A DNA stretch of 41,237 bases from DRVP01 sp964604045 (GTDB lineage Archaea > Thermoproteota > Bathyarchaeia > Bathyarchaeales > Bathycorpusculaceae): NCBI GenBank assembly GCA_964604045.1, contig CAZRXM010000004.1:1-41237 (forward strand), written 5' to 3'. The translations under genes and the position numbers were made by a program. This document shows positions 28,966-37,543 of the stretch, in pieces. Numbering within the stretch: position 1 is the first letter of the stretch; the number at the start of each line of letters is the position of its first letter. The notes beneath the pieces are model-generated. The model did not search any database. It saw nothing but the letters and a program-made list of their open reading frames with translations, and was not told the DNA's origin.

Positions 28966-31049
28966 GGATAGATGTTGTCTACTTGGAGAATGTTCGCTCC
29001 CACGTGAAGACAACTGTGCCTTTTGCAAGGGGCTTTAACTGCCTCGTAGGCGGCTTAGGATGCGGAAAATCAAGTATTCTCTACGCCATCGATTTCGCCC
29101 TGTTCGGAGACCCTTTGGGGAGAAGCTACGAGTACCTGTTGAGAGACGGGGCTGAAAGCGGCAAGGTTGTCCTCCAGTTTACCCAAAACGGTAAAAGCTA
29201 CACTATAATGCGTGGGCTTAAGAGACGTGGGAAGGGCATAAGCCAAGACTTCGACGAGTTGAAACTTTTTGAGGGCGAAACCCTCATAGCCAGCGTGAAA
29301 AGCGAAGCGGTTGCAGAACAACTGAAAGCCATAACTGGACTCGACAAAGACCTTTTCCGCGAAATAGTCTGGGTTAGACAGGAACACCTAAAAGAGCTCA
29401 TAGACGCGCCGCCTAGGGACAGACAGAGACGCCTCGACGAGCTCTTCGGGCTTTCAGACTTTGAAATAGCTTGGAGCAACATCGCCGCCTTTCAGAAGGA
29501 ATATGAGGCTGAGAAGAAGGTTTACGAGAAAGACCCAGACGTGGTTGGCATAGATAGACTCAACGCAGAGTACACGCGTTTAGCTGAAGAGTTCACACGC
29601 CTAGAAATCGACATCCAAAGTGTCTCTAGAAGGTTGAACGAGGCCAAAAAAGCCCTTGAAGAAGCCGACTTGAGGCTGAAAAGGCTTGAAGAGCTGAAAA
29701 CCTCTATAGAGGCGCTTAAGCGTAAGGAGGCTCAACTCCAAGCCCAGCTGGCAAACTTAGAAGACTATCTGGCGGCTGCTGCCGAAAAAATCGAGGGCAA
29801 AAAAGCCATAATCGAAAACCTGAGGCAACGCTTAAACACCATGGAGAATCAAGTCAAAGCCCAACGGGATAGGCTGAAAGAGGTTGGGGTGCCTGAAAAC
29901 CAGCCCCTTGAAGTTTTGAGGCAGTACCTTTCAGCCTTCGAAAGCCAAATCGCCGACCTAAAGGCGGAGCAGGAAACAACCCTAAGGAATATGCAGGCGG
30001 ACCAGAGGAGACTTTCCTCGCTTTCAACGGAAAACCGTTGCCCCCTGTGCCTGCAGCCCCTAAGCATGGAGTACAAAAACAACTTGATAGAGAGAATTCA
30101 AAGGGAGAACACCGAGAGGCAGAAAACCTTAAACCAGCTTCAAAGAGAGATCGAAGAACTTCAGAAGTTAAAGGAGAACGCAAACACAGCCATAGCGAAC
30201 CTTCAAGGCTTAATGCCTAGAATCGAGGAGTTGAAAAACCATATAAACGAGGAGTCCAAGGCCCTGGCGGAGCTTTTGAAAGAGTTTGAGGAAAAGCAGA
30301 GGTTGGAGGCTGAACTGCGCTCGCAGCTTGAAGGGATCCGCTTCGAAATTTCAAGGTTCGACGTTTCTGAACTTGAAAATGCCAGAAAACAGAGGGAGCA
30401 AGCCTTCCAGAACTATCACCTGTTGAGGTCTGAACTGCAAACCATGGAAAACCGTAGGGGCGACATGCTCAAACGTTTAGACGATGTAAAAGAGCGGATA
30501 GACCAGGCCCAGAAAAAACTGGAGCAGATGGAGAAGCTGAACAGAATTGTGGGAATCATTGGAAGCATTCGAGACGCCTATAGAAGCATCCAACCGAAAC
30601 TCAGAAGCGAGTTTATAAAAGTGCTTAGAAACATTGTCCAACAAATACTGGACACCCTAACAGGCGAGGAAGGCGCCCCGATAAACGTTATGATAGACGA
30701 AACCTACACGCCCTACGTGGTAAGTGAAAGCGGGGTTGAAAGGGACGTTTCAAACCTTTCCGGTGGAGAGCGCACACTGATAGCTTTCGCCTACAGGCTT
30801 GGACTTGGACAGTTGATAATGCAGTCCAAGACGGGACACGGCTTAAGTCTCCTGCTGCTTGACGAGCCGACTGAAAGCCTTGGGAGGGAAGACGGCTCCA
30901 TAGACCGTTTAGCCGAAGCCATATCACGGTTTAAGGCCATTGAACAGATAATAGCCGTAACCCACAGCGAAGCCTTTGCCGAAAAAGCCGAACACGTGAT
31001 AAGGGTGGAGAAAGAGGCCGGAGAAAGCACGGTCTCCGTTGAAAAATAG
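28962..31049 (+). CDS. rad50: Rad50 DNA repair ATPase, short form
   Basis: The 695-residue SMC-like protein has the Walker A GGLGCGKSS (residues 30-38), a Q-loop (VRQEHLKEL), two long coiled coils (about 175-340 and 385-520), a zinc hook CPLC at residues 360-363 (ENRCPLCLQPL), the signature SNLSGGERTLIAFAYRLG near 597, and Walker B SLLLLDEPTESL near 630. With Mre11 it recognises and processes DNA ends. It is about 150-200 residues shorter than well-studied archaeal Rad50 proteins, mainly in the coiled coils, so the zinc-hook arms would be short. The gene begins with ATG overlapping the mre11 stop and has no other neighbours in the operon except perhaps the DMT permease 59 bp after it. Confidence 0.94.
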   Translation: MRIDVVYLENVRSHVKTTVPFARGFNCLVGGLGCGKSSILYAIDFALFGDPLGRSYEYLLRDGAESGKVVLQFTQNGKSYTIMRGLKRRGKGISQDFDELKLFEGETLIASVKSEAVAEQLKAITGLDKDLFREIVWVRQEHLKELIDAPPRDRQRRLDELFGLSDFEIAWSNIAAFQKEYEAEKKVYEKDPDVVGIDRLNAEYTRLAEEFTRLEIDIQSVSRRLNEAKKALEEADLRLKRLEELKTSIEALKRKEAQLQAQLANLEDYLAAAAEKIEGKKAIIENLRQRLNTMENQVKAQRDRLKEVGVPENQPLEVLRQYLSAFESQIADLKAEQETTLRNMQADQRRLSSLSTENRCPLCLQPLSMEYKNNLIERIQRENTERQKTLNQLQREIEELQKLKENANTAIANLQGLMPRIEELKNHINEESKALAELLKEFEEKQRLEAELRSQLEGIRFEISRFDVSELENARKQREQAFQNYHLLRSELQTMENRRGDMLKRLDDVKERIDQAQKKLEQMEKLNRIVGIIGSIRDAYRSIQPKLRSEFIKVLRNIVQQILDTLTGEEGAPINVMIDETYTPYVVSESGVERDVSNLSGGERTLIAFAYRLGLGQLIMQSKTGHGLSLLLLDEPTESLGREDGSIDRLAEAISRFKAIEQIIAVTHSEAFAEKAEHVIRVEKEAGESTVSVEK

Positions 31050-31108
31050 CCATTCCCTAATCGAATCAAAACCTGTTAAGTTTCCAGTCAAAATGCTCGT
31101 GGTGGTTT

Positions 31109-32014
31109 ATGACGCCAAAGGCGAGGACGCGGAGATTAGCCCTATTGGAGGGTGCAACAGCGGGCGCCCTCTTCGGAACAGCTGCGGTCTTCATAAGGTT
31201 TCTCCAAGCTTTGGACGCTTTTTCCATCGCTTTCTGGCGCCTAGTGATCGCCTGCTGCATTTTGGCGGCTATTTTGCTTTTTCCTGGCAAACCATCCGTT
31301 TTTAAGAGCTTTAGCCTTGTGGGTTTGAGGGAACCCCTAGTTTTAGGTTTTTTGCTGGGGCTTCACTTCATCTTCTTCATATCAGCCGTCAAGGACACAA
31401 CTATCCTCAACGCAACAGTTCTTGTCAACACGACGCCCATCTTCTCTATGCTGATTTCAACGTTCATCTTTAAGGCTAGGGTGTCTCGCTTGGCAGTCAT
31501 TGGAACAGCTATGTCCATAATCGGCGTGTGCGTGATCGCCTACGCGGAATCCACGTCACCGGAAAGTGTTGCAGGTTTTTCTCCAAGCCTTAAAGGCGAC
31601 GTTGAAGCAGTTTCAGCGGCCTTTTTGGAGGCTTTATACCTAAGCTATGGGAAAAGAGTTAGGAGGCAGAGGGCTATCTTGCCCATAATGCTTCCAATCT
31701 ACATGTTTGCAGCTGTAACCGTAAGCCTCCTAGGTCTAACAATTGCGAGCGTCAACCTTACCCTGCCCGCGGAGCCGGCGATCGTGTTTTCACTGCTTGG
31801 TTTAGGAGCTTTCCCAACAGCCATAGCCCACACGCTCTACTTTTCGTCGCTTTCCAACTTGAGGTCTTTTGAAACAGCCACCATGGCCCTCCTTGAACCG
31901 GTAGGCGCCACGGCTCTCGGAGCCCTGTTTTTTGGCGAAGTTCCAGCCCCGCTTTTCACCCTTGGAGCATGCCTCGTTCTGTTAGGAATAACCTTCATGG
32001 CAAAGGGAGAATAG
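31109..32014 (+). CDS. EamA/DMT-family permease
   Basis: The 301-residue protein has ten predicted spans in two five-span repeats, typical of EamA/DMT permeases. The first repeat includes AVFIRFLQALDAFSIAFWRLVIA and the second ends with LEPVGATALGALFFGEVPAP, a motif at the end of the family's second repeat. Most such carriers export amino acids or other metabolites; the substrate here is not predicted. The start ATG is 59 bp after rad50. The only ribosome binding site visible is a weak GTGG before ATG; the gene may be read as part of the mre11-rad50 transcript. Confidence 0.85.
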   Translation: MTPKARTRRLALLEGATAGALFGTAAVFIRFLQALDAFSIAFWRLVIACCILAAILLFPGKPSVFKSFSLVGLREPLVLGFLLGLHFIFFISAVKDTTILNATVLVNTTPIFSMLISTFIFKARVSRLAVIGTAMSIIGVCVIAYAESTSPESVAGFSPSLKGDVEAVSAAFLEALYLSYGKRVRRQRAILPIMLPIYMFAAVTVSLLGLTIASVNLTLPAEPAIVFSLLGLGAFPTAIAHTLYFSSLSNLRSFETATMALLEPVGATALGALFFGEVPAPLFTLGACLVLLGITFMAKGE

Positions 32015-32078
32015 CCGCATCTTTGAGAAACGGATAAAAATTTGATCCGAAAAGTCTGCACCAAAGCGAGCTGGGAGA

Positions 32079-32474
32079 ATGAGTTTTAACGATAAAATAT
32101 CGAAGGCGCTGGCATCCACGTTAACATACCTAGATAAGGCTGTCTCAGCCCTTAGAAAAGGCGACGAAAACGCATTCTCCAACGACGTGTGGCATGTGGC
32201 CGCAGAACTGGAATACGCCCTCTTCCTATTCCTACTGGCGTTTGGGGATGAACGAAACACACAGAGGTCGAAACCTAACCCGGAAACAATAAACCCTTCG
32301 ACGGACAGAGTCATATTGAAGATCAGGGAGCTTGTCGAGGGGGCTCAAAACTTTTTGATGGAGGGGGATCTTTCGAATGCGCACAAACATGTCTACTTGG
32401 CGAGACATTACATGTTTAAGGTGCAGGAAAGTTTGGACAAAAAGAAGACGCGTAGTACAGGCCGAAAAGGGTAG
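32079..32474 (+). CDS. Small helical protein of unknown function
   Basis: This 131-residue protein is almost entirely helical, with hydrophobic faces (TLTYLDKAVSALRKGDENAF, AELEYALFLFLLAFGDE, AHKHVYLARHYMFKVQESLD), a Pro-rich link in the middle (SKPNPETINPSTD) and a basic tail (KKKTRSTGRKG). It has the look of a four-helix bundle of the HEPN or TPR-like kind, but lacks the Rx4-6H motif. TTGGGAGAA before the ATG contains a GGGAG ribosome binding site, and GGATAAAAATT upstream (about 32030-32040) a TATA box. Its stop is one base from the end of the convergent eL22-like gene. Confidence 0.6.
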   Translation: MSFNDKISKALASTLTYLDKAVSALRKGDENAFSNDVWHVAAELEYALFLFLLAFGDERNTQRSKPNPETINPSTDRVILKIRELVEGAQNFLMEGDLSNAHKHVYLARHYMFKVQESLDKKKTRSTGRKG

Positions 32475-32475
32475 G

Positions 32476-32760
32476 CTACTCCTCCTCCATAGGGATTTTC
32501 TTCTCTTTAACCGTTAAAATGTTCTCTTTGCCGCCTATGACTCGGTAGTACTCTTTGAGCTCTGTCTTGTGAAGGTACTTCCGCAGAAGCACTCGCAAGT
32601 ATTGCTTTGACAGTTTCTTCTCCTCGGTTTTCACTATAACTTCTTCTGTTGATGTTTCAACCTCTGCTCCTGTTTTTTCGCGGAGGAATTCAGCTAAACT
32701 CTTCACTACTTCGTCGCCCTCAGCCCTCAGTTCGGAAACGTTTATCCGTATCTCATCCAT
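32476..32760 (-). CDS. Probable ribosomal protein L22e (eL22)
   Basis: The 94-residue protein aligns by eye over its length with eukaryotic L22e: an N-terminal strand-helix (IRINVSELRAEGDEVVKSLA, EFLREKTGAEVE), a beta-hairpin (VIVKTEEKKLSKQYLR), and the diagnostic SKQYLRVLLRKYLHKTELKE followed by YYRVIGGKENILTVKEKKI and an acidic tail MEEE. Eukaryotic L22e has SKRYLKYLTKKYLKK with DWLRV, then an acidic C-terminus. L22e is not found in most archaea but has been reported from Asgard archaea. It is on the minus strand downstream of the DUF47 gene, 9 bp away, and may be transcribed with the ABC genes or have its own start. Confidence 0.75.
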   Translation of the reverse strand: MDEIRINVSELRAEGDEVVKSLAEFLREKTGAEVETSTEEVIVKTEEKKLSKQYLRVLLRKYLHKTELKEYYRVIGGKENILTVKEKKIPMEEE

Positions 32761-32769
32761 TTTCGACCC

Positions 32770-33429
32770 CTACCTTCTAACCATGATGACTCTAACGTGG
32801 TCACATGTGTCTTCACATGAGTCTGCAACCATTTCAAGGGCTTCGAAAAGCTGACCAACCAGAACGGCTAATCCAGCTTTTGGCAGCTCCTCCTCACCAA
32901 GCAGTCTCCGCGCTTTTTCATGTAAATCGTCCACGCGTTCCTCCATCCTTTCAACGGCATCTGCAGCATGCAAAGCCTCCTCGGGCTTCGTCATCATCTT
33001 GTTCACGCATTCCCTCAACAGGAACGCGCACTCTTTTACGCCCATAGCCATTTTTAAGGCTTCCTCCTTAACGGTTTTCGGAAGTCCTTCAACGGGTAAA
33101 ACGCTTAAAATCCTTGTAGCTTCCCTACTCCAGTCCGCCACCATATCTACTCTCTTAACCAAGTGCATTATGTCCTCCCTTGCTGTTGGCGGAAGATCAT
33201 CCTTGGAAACTTCGTCCATGACTTTCCTTCGTAAGGCGTCTGCCTCCCTCTCGTTTTTGACCACCCTTTCAATGCAGGCGCTCATTTCCTCAGCGTCATT
33301 TTTCACAAGTGCGCTGACGGCTTTCTCTAAATCCTCAACAATGCTTGACGTTAAAGCCAGATGCTTTTGTATCATGGTTAAAGCCCTAGCCTCCCGCCTC
33401 TTCTCAAACCACCTTATCAATTCACTCAA
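32770..33429 (-). CDS. DUF47 (PhoU-like) family protein, coupled to an ABC ATPase
   Basis: From TTG 33429 the product is about 219 residues: helical throughout, with two PhoU-like repeats. Each repeat has conserved acidic/metal-type segments (KNEREADALRRKVMDEVS; LFEALEMVADSCEDTCDHVR). DUF47 proteins usually accompany Pit-type phosphate transporters. Here, however, the gene follows an ABC ATPase: the TTG at 33429 lies within the end of that gene (stop 33422-33424), a coupled overlap. A longer frame up to 33492 has no clear ribosome binding site and would overlap the ATPase gene by 71 bp. It probably regulates or senses the transporter's substrate; substrate is unknown. Confidence 0.8.
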   Translation of the reverse strand: MSELIRWFEKRREARALTMIQKHLALTSSIVEDLEKAVSALVKNDAEEMSACIERVVKNEREADALRRKVMDEVSKDDLPPTAREDIMHLVKRVDMVADWSREATRILSVLPVEGLPKTVKEEALKMAMGVKECAFLLRECVNKMMTKPEEALHAADAVERMEERVDDLHEKARRLLGEEELPKAGLAVLVGQLFEALEMVADSCEDTCDHVRVIMVRR

Positions 33430-34525
33430 CGGATGTTTCCTCCCGCATCCCAGCTTCCGGATAAGCAAACAGGTGGGCGCTTTCCGGTTCAAAGCTTACG
33501 GTGACTCTCTCCCCAACGCCATACCACTCGTGGGAGAGGGATGGAGCCACAACCACTATCAAGTCTTGGTTTTCAAGCCTAACCTCGTACCGCAAGTTTG
33601 TTCCTTCAAAAGCAACCCTTTCGATGACGCCTGAAAGCACATTTGTGTTTTGGCTTTTACCGCGTCTAATAGTGAATACTTCGGGTCTCACGGCTAAAAT
33701 AGCCCTTTCACCCCTATTCAAACCTTTATTAACTGCTTGGACCCTTAATCCGCCCCTAAGCTCTATGACGGCTTTTTGGTCTGCAGCTTCTGCGACGAAG
33801 CCTTCAAGGAAGTTTGCCCCTCCAATAAAGTGGGCTACGAAAATGGTTTTCGGTTTCATATAAAGCTCTTGAGGTGTGCCTACCTGCAAAACTTTCCCCT
33901 TTTTCATCACGGCTATTCTGTCCGATATCGCCATGGCCTCCGCCTGGTCGTGGGTCACGTGGATGGCTGTTAACTCTAAATCCTTCACCATTCGCCTAAT
34001 CTCGTACCTAAGCTCGTTTCTAACTTTGGCGTCTAAATGCCCAAGGGGCTCGTCTAGCAGTAGCAGTTTTGCACCGGCAGCCAAAGCCCTTGCAACGGCA
34101 ACTCTTTGCATCATACCCCCGCTTAACTCGTGGGGGAAGGCGTCTAACCGCTCGTGAAGCCTAACCATTTCTAAAACTTCATGACCTATTCTTTCAGTCT
34201 TCTTCATGTCGAAGCCTTTCACCCTTGGACCGTAGGTGACGTTTTCCCAGGCGTTCATGTGCGGGAACAAGGCGAAGGTTTGGAAAACGAACCCTATGTC
34301 CCTGTCTTCAGGCGGCACGTCGTTCACAAGTCTGTCGCCAATGTATATTTCGCCCTCATCCGGCTTAATTAATCCGGCGATAAGCCTAAGCAGCGTCGTC
34401 TTCCCACATCCGCTTGGTCCAAGAATGGAGAAGTACTCCTTGTCCTTAATGTGGAGGTTGACCCTGTCCACGGCCACAATCTTGCCGAACCTTTTCGTAA
34501 CGTTGACCAAACGTACATCCGGCAT
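33422..34525 (-). CDS. ABC transporter ATP-binding protein with TOBE domain
   Basis: The 367-residue protein has all ATPase motifs: Walker A LGPSGCGKTTLL (near residue 34), Q-loop VFQTFALFPHMNAWENVTYG, signature HELSGGMMQRVAVARALA, Walker B LLLLDEPLGHLD and the H-loop HVTHDQAEAMAIS. A C-terminal TOBE-type domain (residues 240-350) binds or senses ligands in related importers for iron(III), sulfate/molybdate and spermidine/putrescine. It is preceded by the fused permease (stop two bases before its ATG) and followed by an overlapping DUF47 gene. A substrate-binding protein is not in this operon, so the substrate is not clear. Confidence 0.92.
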   Translation of the reverse strand: MPDVRLVNVTKRFGKIVAVDRVNLHIKDKEYFSILGPSGCGKTTLLRLIAGLIKPDEGEIYIGDRLVNDVPPEDRDIGFVFQTFALFPHMNAWENVTYGPRVKGFDMKKTERIGHEVLEMVRLHERLDAFPHELSGGMMQRVAVARALAAGAKLLLLDEPLGHLDAKVRNELRYEIRRMVKDLELTAIHVTHDQAEAMAISDRIAVMKKGKVLQVGTPQELYMKPKTIFVAHFIGGANFLEGFVAEAADQKAVIELRGGLRVQAVNKGLNRGERAILAVRPEVFTIRRGKSQNTNVLSGVIERVAFEGTNLRYEVRLENQDLIVVVAPSLSHEWYGVGERVTVSFEPESAHLFAYPEAGMREETSVE

Positions 34526-34526
34526 G

Positions 34527-36161
34527 CTAGTACCTTCCCTTGCCTCTCACGACAAGCCTTAACGCCAGTAAGATTATGAAGGAGATTAGTATTAAGAAAC
34601 CGCAGCCTAAACCGGTCTCTAAAGGTGAAACTGCAACTTTCCCCTTAACCCAGTCCACCAAAACAACCGGGGCCGTTTTAAGCCTGGTGACAACAGCCAT
34701 CGTGGCGCCTGTTTCACTCACGCTTCTTGTAAAAACCATTACGGCGCCGGAGAACATGGAATATTTGGTTAGGGGAAAAACTACGGTCCTAAAAACGCAG
34801 AAGGGTTTGGCTCCCAACGTTCTGGAAGCCTCCTCCAGCTCTATGCTTATTCTCTCAACGGCGGCAGCCATAGACCTGACAAAGTATGGGTATGTGATGG
34901 CTAAGTGTGCAAAAATTAGGAGAAGGGTTTCCGGTATGAAGGCTAAGGTTTCCCTCCAGAAGAACTTCAAGGAAACGCCGAGAGCCACTGAGGGAACAAT
35001 TATCGGGATGTCGACGAGGACATTTAACAGCGACGAGAGGTTTCCGAGACGTTTTCTTGCAACAATTATGGCCATCGGCAAACCTATAAGAATGTTTAGA
35101 ATTGTTACGGCCGCCCCAAGCGAATAGGAGAGGACTAGACTCTGCCAGTAATCGCCCCAGGGAGGAACACTGGATAAGGCTTTGCGGAGAGCATCTGTTG
35201 GCAGGGCCTCAAAGGCCGGGAGCGCGGCGAAGAGTGAAGGAACAAGGACTATTGCAAAGAATATGGAAAGTGTGACGCTGTTTCTAAAAAGAGCCGCCGC
35301 AGAATAGCTAAACCTTCTTTCAAGGCTTGGCCATGCCCCTTTAACTGGCAATTTAAACCGGCTGCCAAAGTAGCGGACGGCTGCGAAGATTAAGCATGAA
35401 AACACTATTAAAAAGAGGCTTACAAACACTGTGGCTCCGACATTAGTGTCCTTCATGTTTTGAATGAATATGGGACCATTCACGAAAGCCCCGGCAACCA
35501 TCATCGTTGCACCCGTTTCAGATATGGACCTTGCAAAGGCTAGGATGAAAGACGCAATCAGTGAAGGCTTTATTATCCCTAAAGTCACGGTTCTGGCAGT
35601 TGTGAAAGGCGGAGCCCCCAACGTTCTAGCCGCCTGCTCGTATTCAATCTTGTAGTCCAGAAGCGCTCCCACAATAACCCTGACAACAACAGGGTAAGAA
35701 AAAGCAAAATGAAGGAGGACGACGAGAAGCCATCCCGGCGACACTAGGGGGCTTCCGAAAATGGAGGAGATGCCTTCAGGCTTGTACCAGAAAAGAAGAA
35801 GCGAATAGCCAAGCACAGCCGTCGGCACTATGAAGGGAACGTCGGCAAGGGCGTCGAGGACGTTAACCAAAGCCGACTTACTTCTGGCAATAAGCCAAGC
35901 CATGGGAACACCAGCCGCCACATCCAAAGCTGACACCAACACGGCTACGACAAACGAGTTCCGCACAGCATCCATAGCACTACTTAAAAGCTCAGAGTCG
36001 CCGAAAACATTCCACACAGTCCCCCACTTGATCAATATGCCAAGAAGAGGAGGGATCAAGATCAAGGTGAAAAACAGCGTGACGGCGATCAAATAGACTC
36101 CATATTTAACCGCCGACCTTGAGGAAAGTCTATCCAGTTTTTCCATGAGCTTTTTTGGCAA
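34527..36161 (-). CDS. ABC importer permease, two permease domains fused in one chain
   Basis: The 544-residue protein has about 12 predicted spans, forming two permease units of six. Each unit has an EAA loop: EQAARTLGAPPFTTARTVTL in the first and EEASRTLGAKPFCVFRTVVF in the second, plus a matching ISETGATMMVAG and VSETGATMAVV. Such double permeases occur in iron(III), thiamine and related importers. It starts the operon permease-ATPase-DUF47. No gene for a substrate-binding protein is found on either side. A promoter may lie in 36162-36260, where a TATA-like CTTATCAG and the repeat AACTGA (36222-36227) / TCAGTT (36249-36254) flank the -25 region. Confidence 0.88.
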   Translation of the reverse strand: MPKKLMEKLDRLSSRSAVKYGVYLIAVTLFFTLILIPPLLGILIKWGTVWNVFGDSELLSSAMDAVRNSFVVAVLVSALDVAAGVPMAWLIARSKSALVNVLDALADVPFIVPTAVLGYSLLLFWYKPEGISSIFGSPLVSPGWLLVVLLHFAFSYPVVVRVIVGALLDYKIEYEQAARTLGAPPFTTARTVTLGIIKPSLIASFILAFARSISETGATMMVAGAFVNGPIFIQNMKDTNVGATVFVSLFLIVFSCLIFAAVRYFGSRFKLPVKGAWPSLERRFSYSAAALFRNSVTLSIFFAIVLVPSLFAALPAFEALPTDALRKALSSVPPWGDYWQSLVLSYSLGAAVTILNILIGLPMAIIVARKRLGNLSSLLNVLVDIPIIVPSVALGVSLKFFWRETLAFIPETLLLIFAHLAITYPYFVRSMAAAVERISIELEEASRTLGAKPFCVFRTVVFPLTKYSMFSGAVMVFTRSVSETGATMAVVTRLKTAPVVLVDWVKGKVAVSPLETGLGCGFLILISFIILLALRLVVRGKGRY

Positions 36162-36221
36162 GCCTACCAGCCTAAACCCAAACAGACAGCCGAACGTGTT
36201 TCTTTTCCAATTCGCAAAATC

Positions 36222-36254
36222 AACTGATAAGCTTTCCTATGAACGTTGTCAGTT
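36222..36254 (-). promoter_or_regulatory. Candidate promoter/operator of the ABC operon
   Basis: A TATA-like element (GAAAGCTTATCAG on the minus strand) lies about 65-75 bp before the permease ATG. It is flanked by the inverted repeat AACTGA/TCAGTT, spaced by 21 bases. Binding of a regulator here could block assembly of the transcription complex. Only six-base arms are seen, so the call is tentative. Confidence 0.25.
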
Positions 36255-36338
36255 CGCCCGTCGAGTCATATCACAGCCCAAAAGGCTCTATTGACTCTCC
36301 ACTTCATCATCCAAAATAACAGAGGGTGAGACGTGCTT

Positions 36339-36713
36339 TTAGGATTTTTCCTTCTCGTTCCTTCCCAACATGGAAAGATATTCATCCAACGCCTTTTCAA
36401 TGTTCCATTCAAAACGTGACTCGCCGAAGTTTGCGTTCCACCAGTTTATGAACCTTTTAAGCGTGACCTTCACGAACAAGACAAGTGTGGCTGAGGGGAT
36501 TATCGAAACGAGGACAACGTTGACTGGGAAGGGGAAGGATAGGATTAGGAAGAGGCTAAGGAAGAACTCCATCGATAGGAAGGCTGGCACGATGATGGCC
36601 CAGAAAAGTCCCCCCGGCGTTTTCCAGAAACTCCGCTCCAGGAATCTTGAGGATAAGCCTATAAAACCATGGCAGATCTCTTTCGCAATTTCTCTAATCT
36701 CGCCTTCCGACAT
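36339..36713 (-). CDS. Two-span membrane protein of unknown function
   Basis: I do not recognise this 124-residue protein. It has an amphipathic N-terminus (EIREIAKEICHGFIGLSSRF), two predicted spans (about residues 37-60, FWAIIVPAFLSMEFFLSLFLI, and 64-84, VNVVLVSIIPSATLVLFVK), and a cytoplasmic, helical and charged C-terminus with ESRFEWNIEKALDEYLSMLG. The gene lies between the ABC operon and the broken NIF3-like gene, both also on the minus strand. Nothing in the sequence points to function. Confidence 0.6.
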   Translation of the reverse strand: MSEGEIREIAKEICHGFIGLSSRFLERSFWKTPGGLFWAIIVPAFLSMEFFLSLFLILSFPFPVNVVLVSIIPSATLVLFVKVTLKRFINWWNANFGESRFEWNIEKALDEYLSMLGRNEKEKS

Positions 36714-36770
36714 GGCAACCGCATTGATAGAGCTTCTCCATCAGACTTAAGCTTTTATCTTTAAAGACCT

Positions 36771-37455
36771 TCAGCCCTCAACCACTCCGATCTTGGTAAC
36801 GGAGACCCCTTTTCTTCAACTCTCTCACAAGGGATTTATGCCCAAAGAGTCGCTGGCGATGTGTCCTGTAACTATCAGGTTGCCCTTTCCCTCCGCCTTC
36901 AACTTTTCCAGATCTGATGGGCTTATGTGAATGTATATCANNNNNNNNNNNNNNNNNNNNNNNNNNNNNNNNNNNNNNNNNNNNNNNNNNNNNNNNNNNN
37001 NNNNNNNNNNNNNNNNNNNNNNNNNNNNNNNNNNNNNNNNGCCTTCCAATAATGTCCAGAGGGTTGTGGGTGTTCATGAAGGGCATCCCCAAAAGTTTTG
37101 CAAAGTCAACAGCATGCAGGTAATTTTTCATGTGTGCCTCTACTTCGAGCTGTTCAAAGCCTTTAGCTTACTTACCGCTTTTTCAGCAGCCTCCCTAGGC
37201 ACACCAGCCTCAACCATCTGCTGAACGTGCTTCATGAAAACTTTTGAGAAATTGAGGGCAGCCGCGCCGCCTGCTGGGTGGGCTATGACAACGTCGAGCC
37301 CAACTTTTAGCGAGCAGAAGCTCCGAGGGTCCAGCGTCCATGCAGATCAAAGCCTTTTTGATGTTTTCTCCCCTAACATATATGGCGCTGTCTTCCGGGA
37401 CCTCCTTTAACCAGGCAAGTTTCAGCGATAAATCCATAATTTCTTCTGTGTCCAA
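36771..37455 (-). pseudogene. NIF3/DUF34-family protein, broken by frameshifts and an assembly gap
   Basis: Read on the minus strand from ATG 37455: MDTEEIMDLSLKLAWLKEVP, DSAIYVRGENIKKALICMDA, GPSELLLAK; then, one base out of frame, VGLDVVIAHPAGGAAALNFS; then after another frameshift EAHMKNYLHAVDFAKLLGMP and FMNTHNPLDIIGR up to the gap. Beyond the gap IHISPSDLEKLKAEGKGNLI and VTGHIASDSLGINPL, followed by more shifts to VTKIGVVEG and TGA at 36771. Joined, these match an archaeal NIF3-like protein, whose metal-binding His (AHPAGG, where most members have AHH) is visible. At least four frameshifts surround the run of N, so sequencing or assembly error is more likely than real decay. NIF3 function is not established. 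Confidence 0.65.
36941..37040. other. Assembly gap (100 N)
   Basis: Exactly 100 unspecified bases lie within the NIF3-like gene. This fixed length usually means a scaffold join of unknown true size. Frameshifts on both sides suggest poor coverage at the contig ends. Confidence 0.98.
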
Positions 37456-37543
37456 ACAGTCCGCCCTGGAGTTTGAGACTGTCCTCCGTGAACAGCTAAT
37501 AAGTTTTATCAGAAAACCGCTCTACTATAGCTTGTGTTGGAGC

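Noticed and set aside
36162..36338. Possible small gene or RNA between the ABC operon and the membrane protein
   Set aside because: No frame with a ribosome binding site or stable long RNA structure was found; promoter elements explain the stretch better.
37340..37543. N-terminal extension of the nitroreductase frame
   Set aside because: It overlaps the opposite NIF3-like gene, and a TATA-like element about 40 bp before GTG 37544 supports the shorter form.
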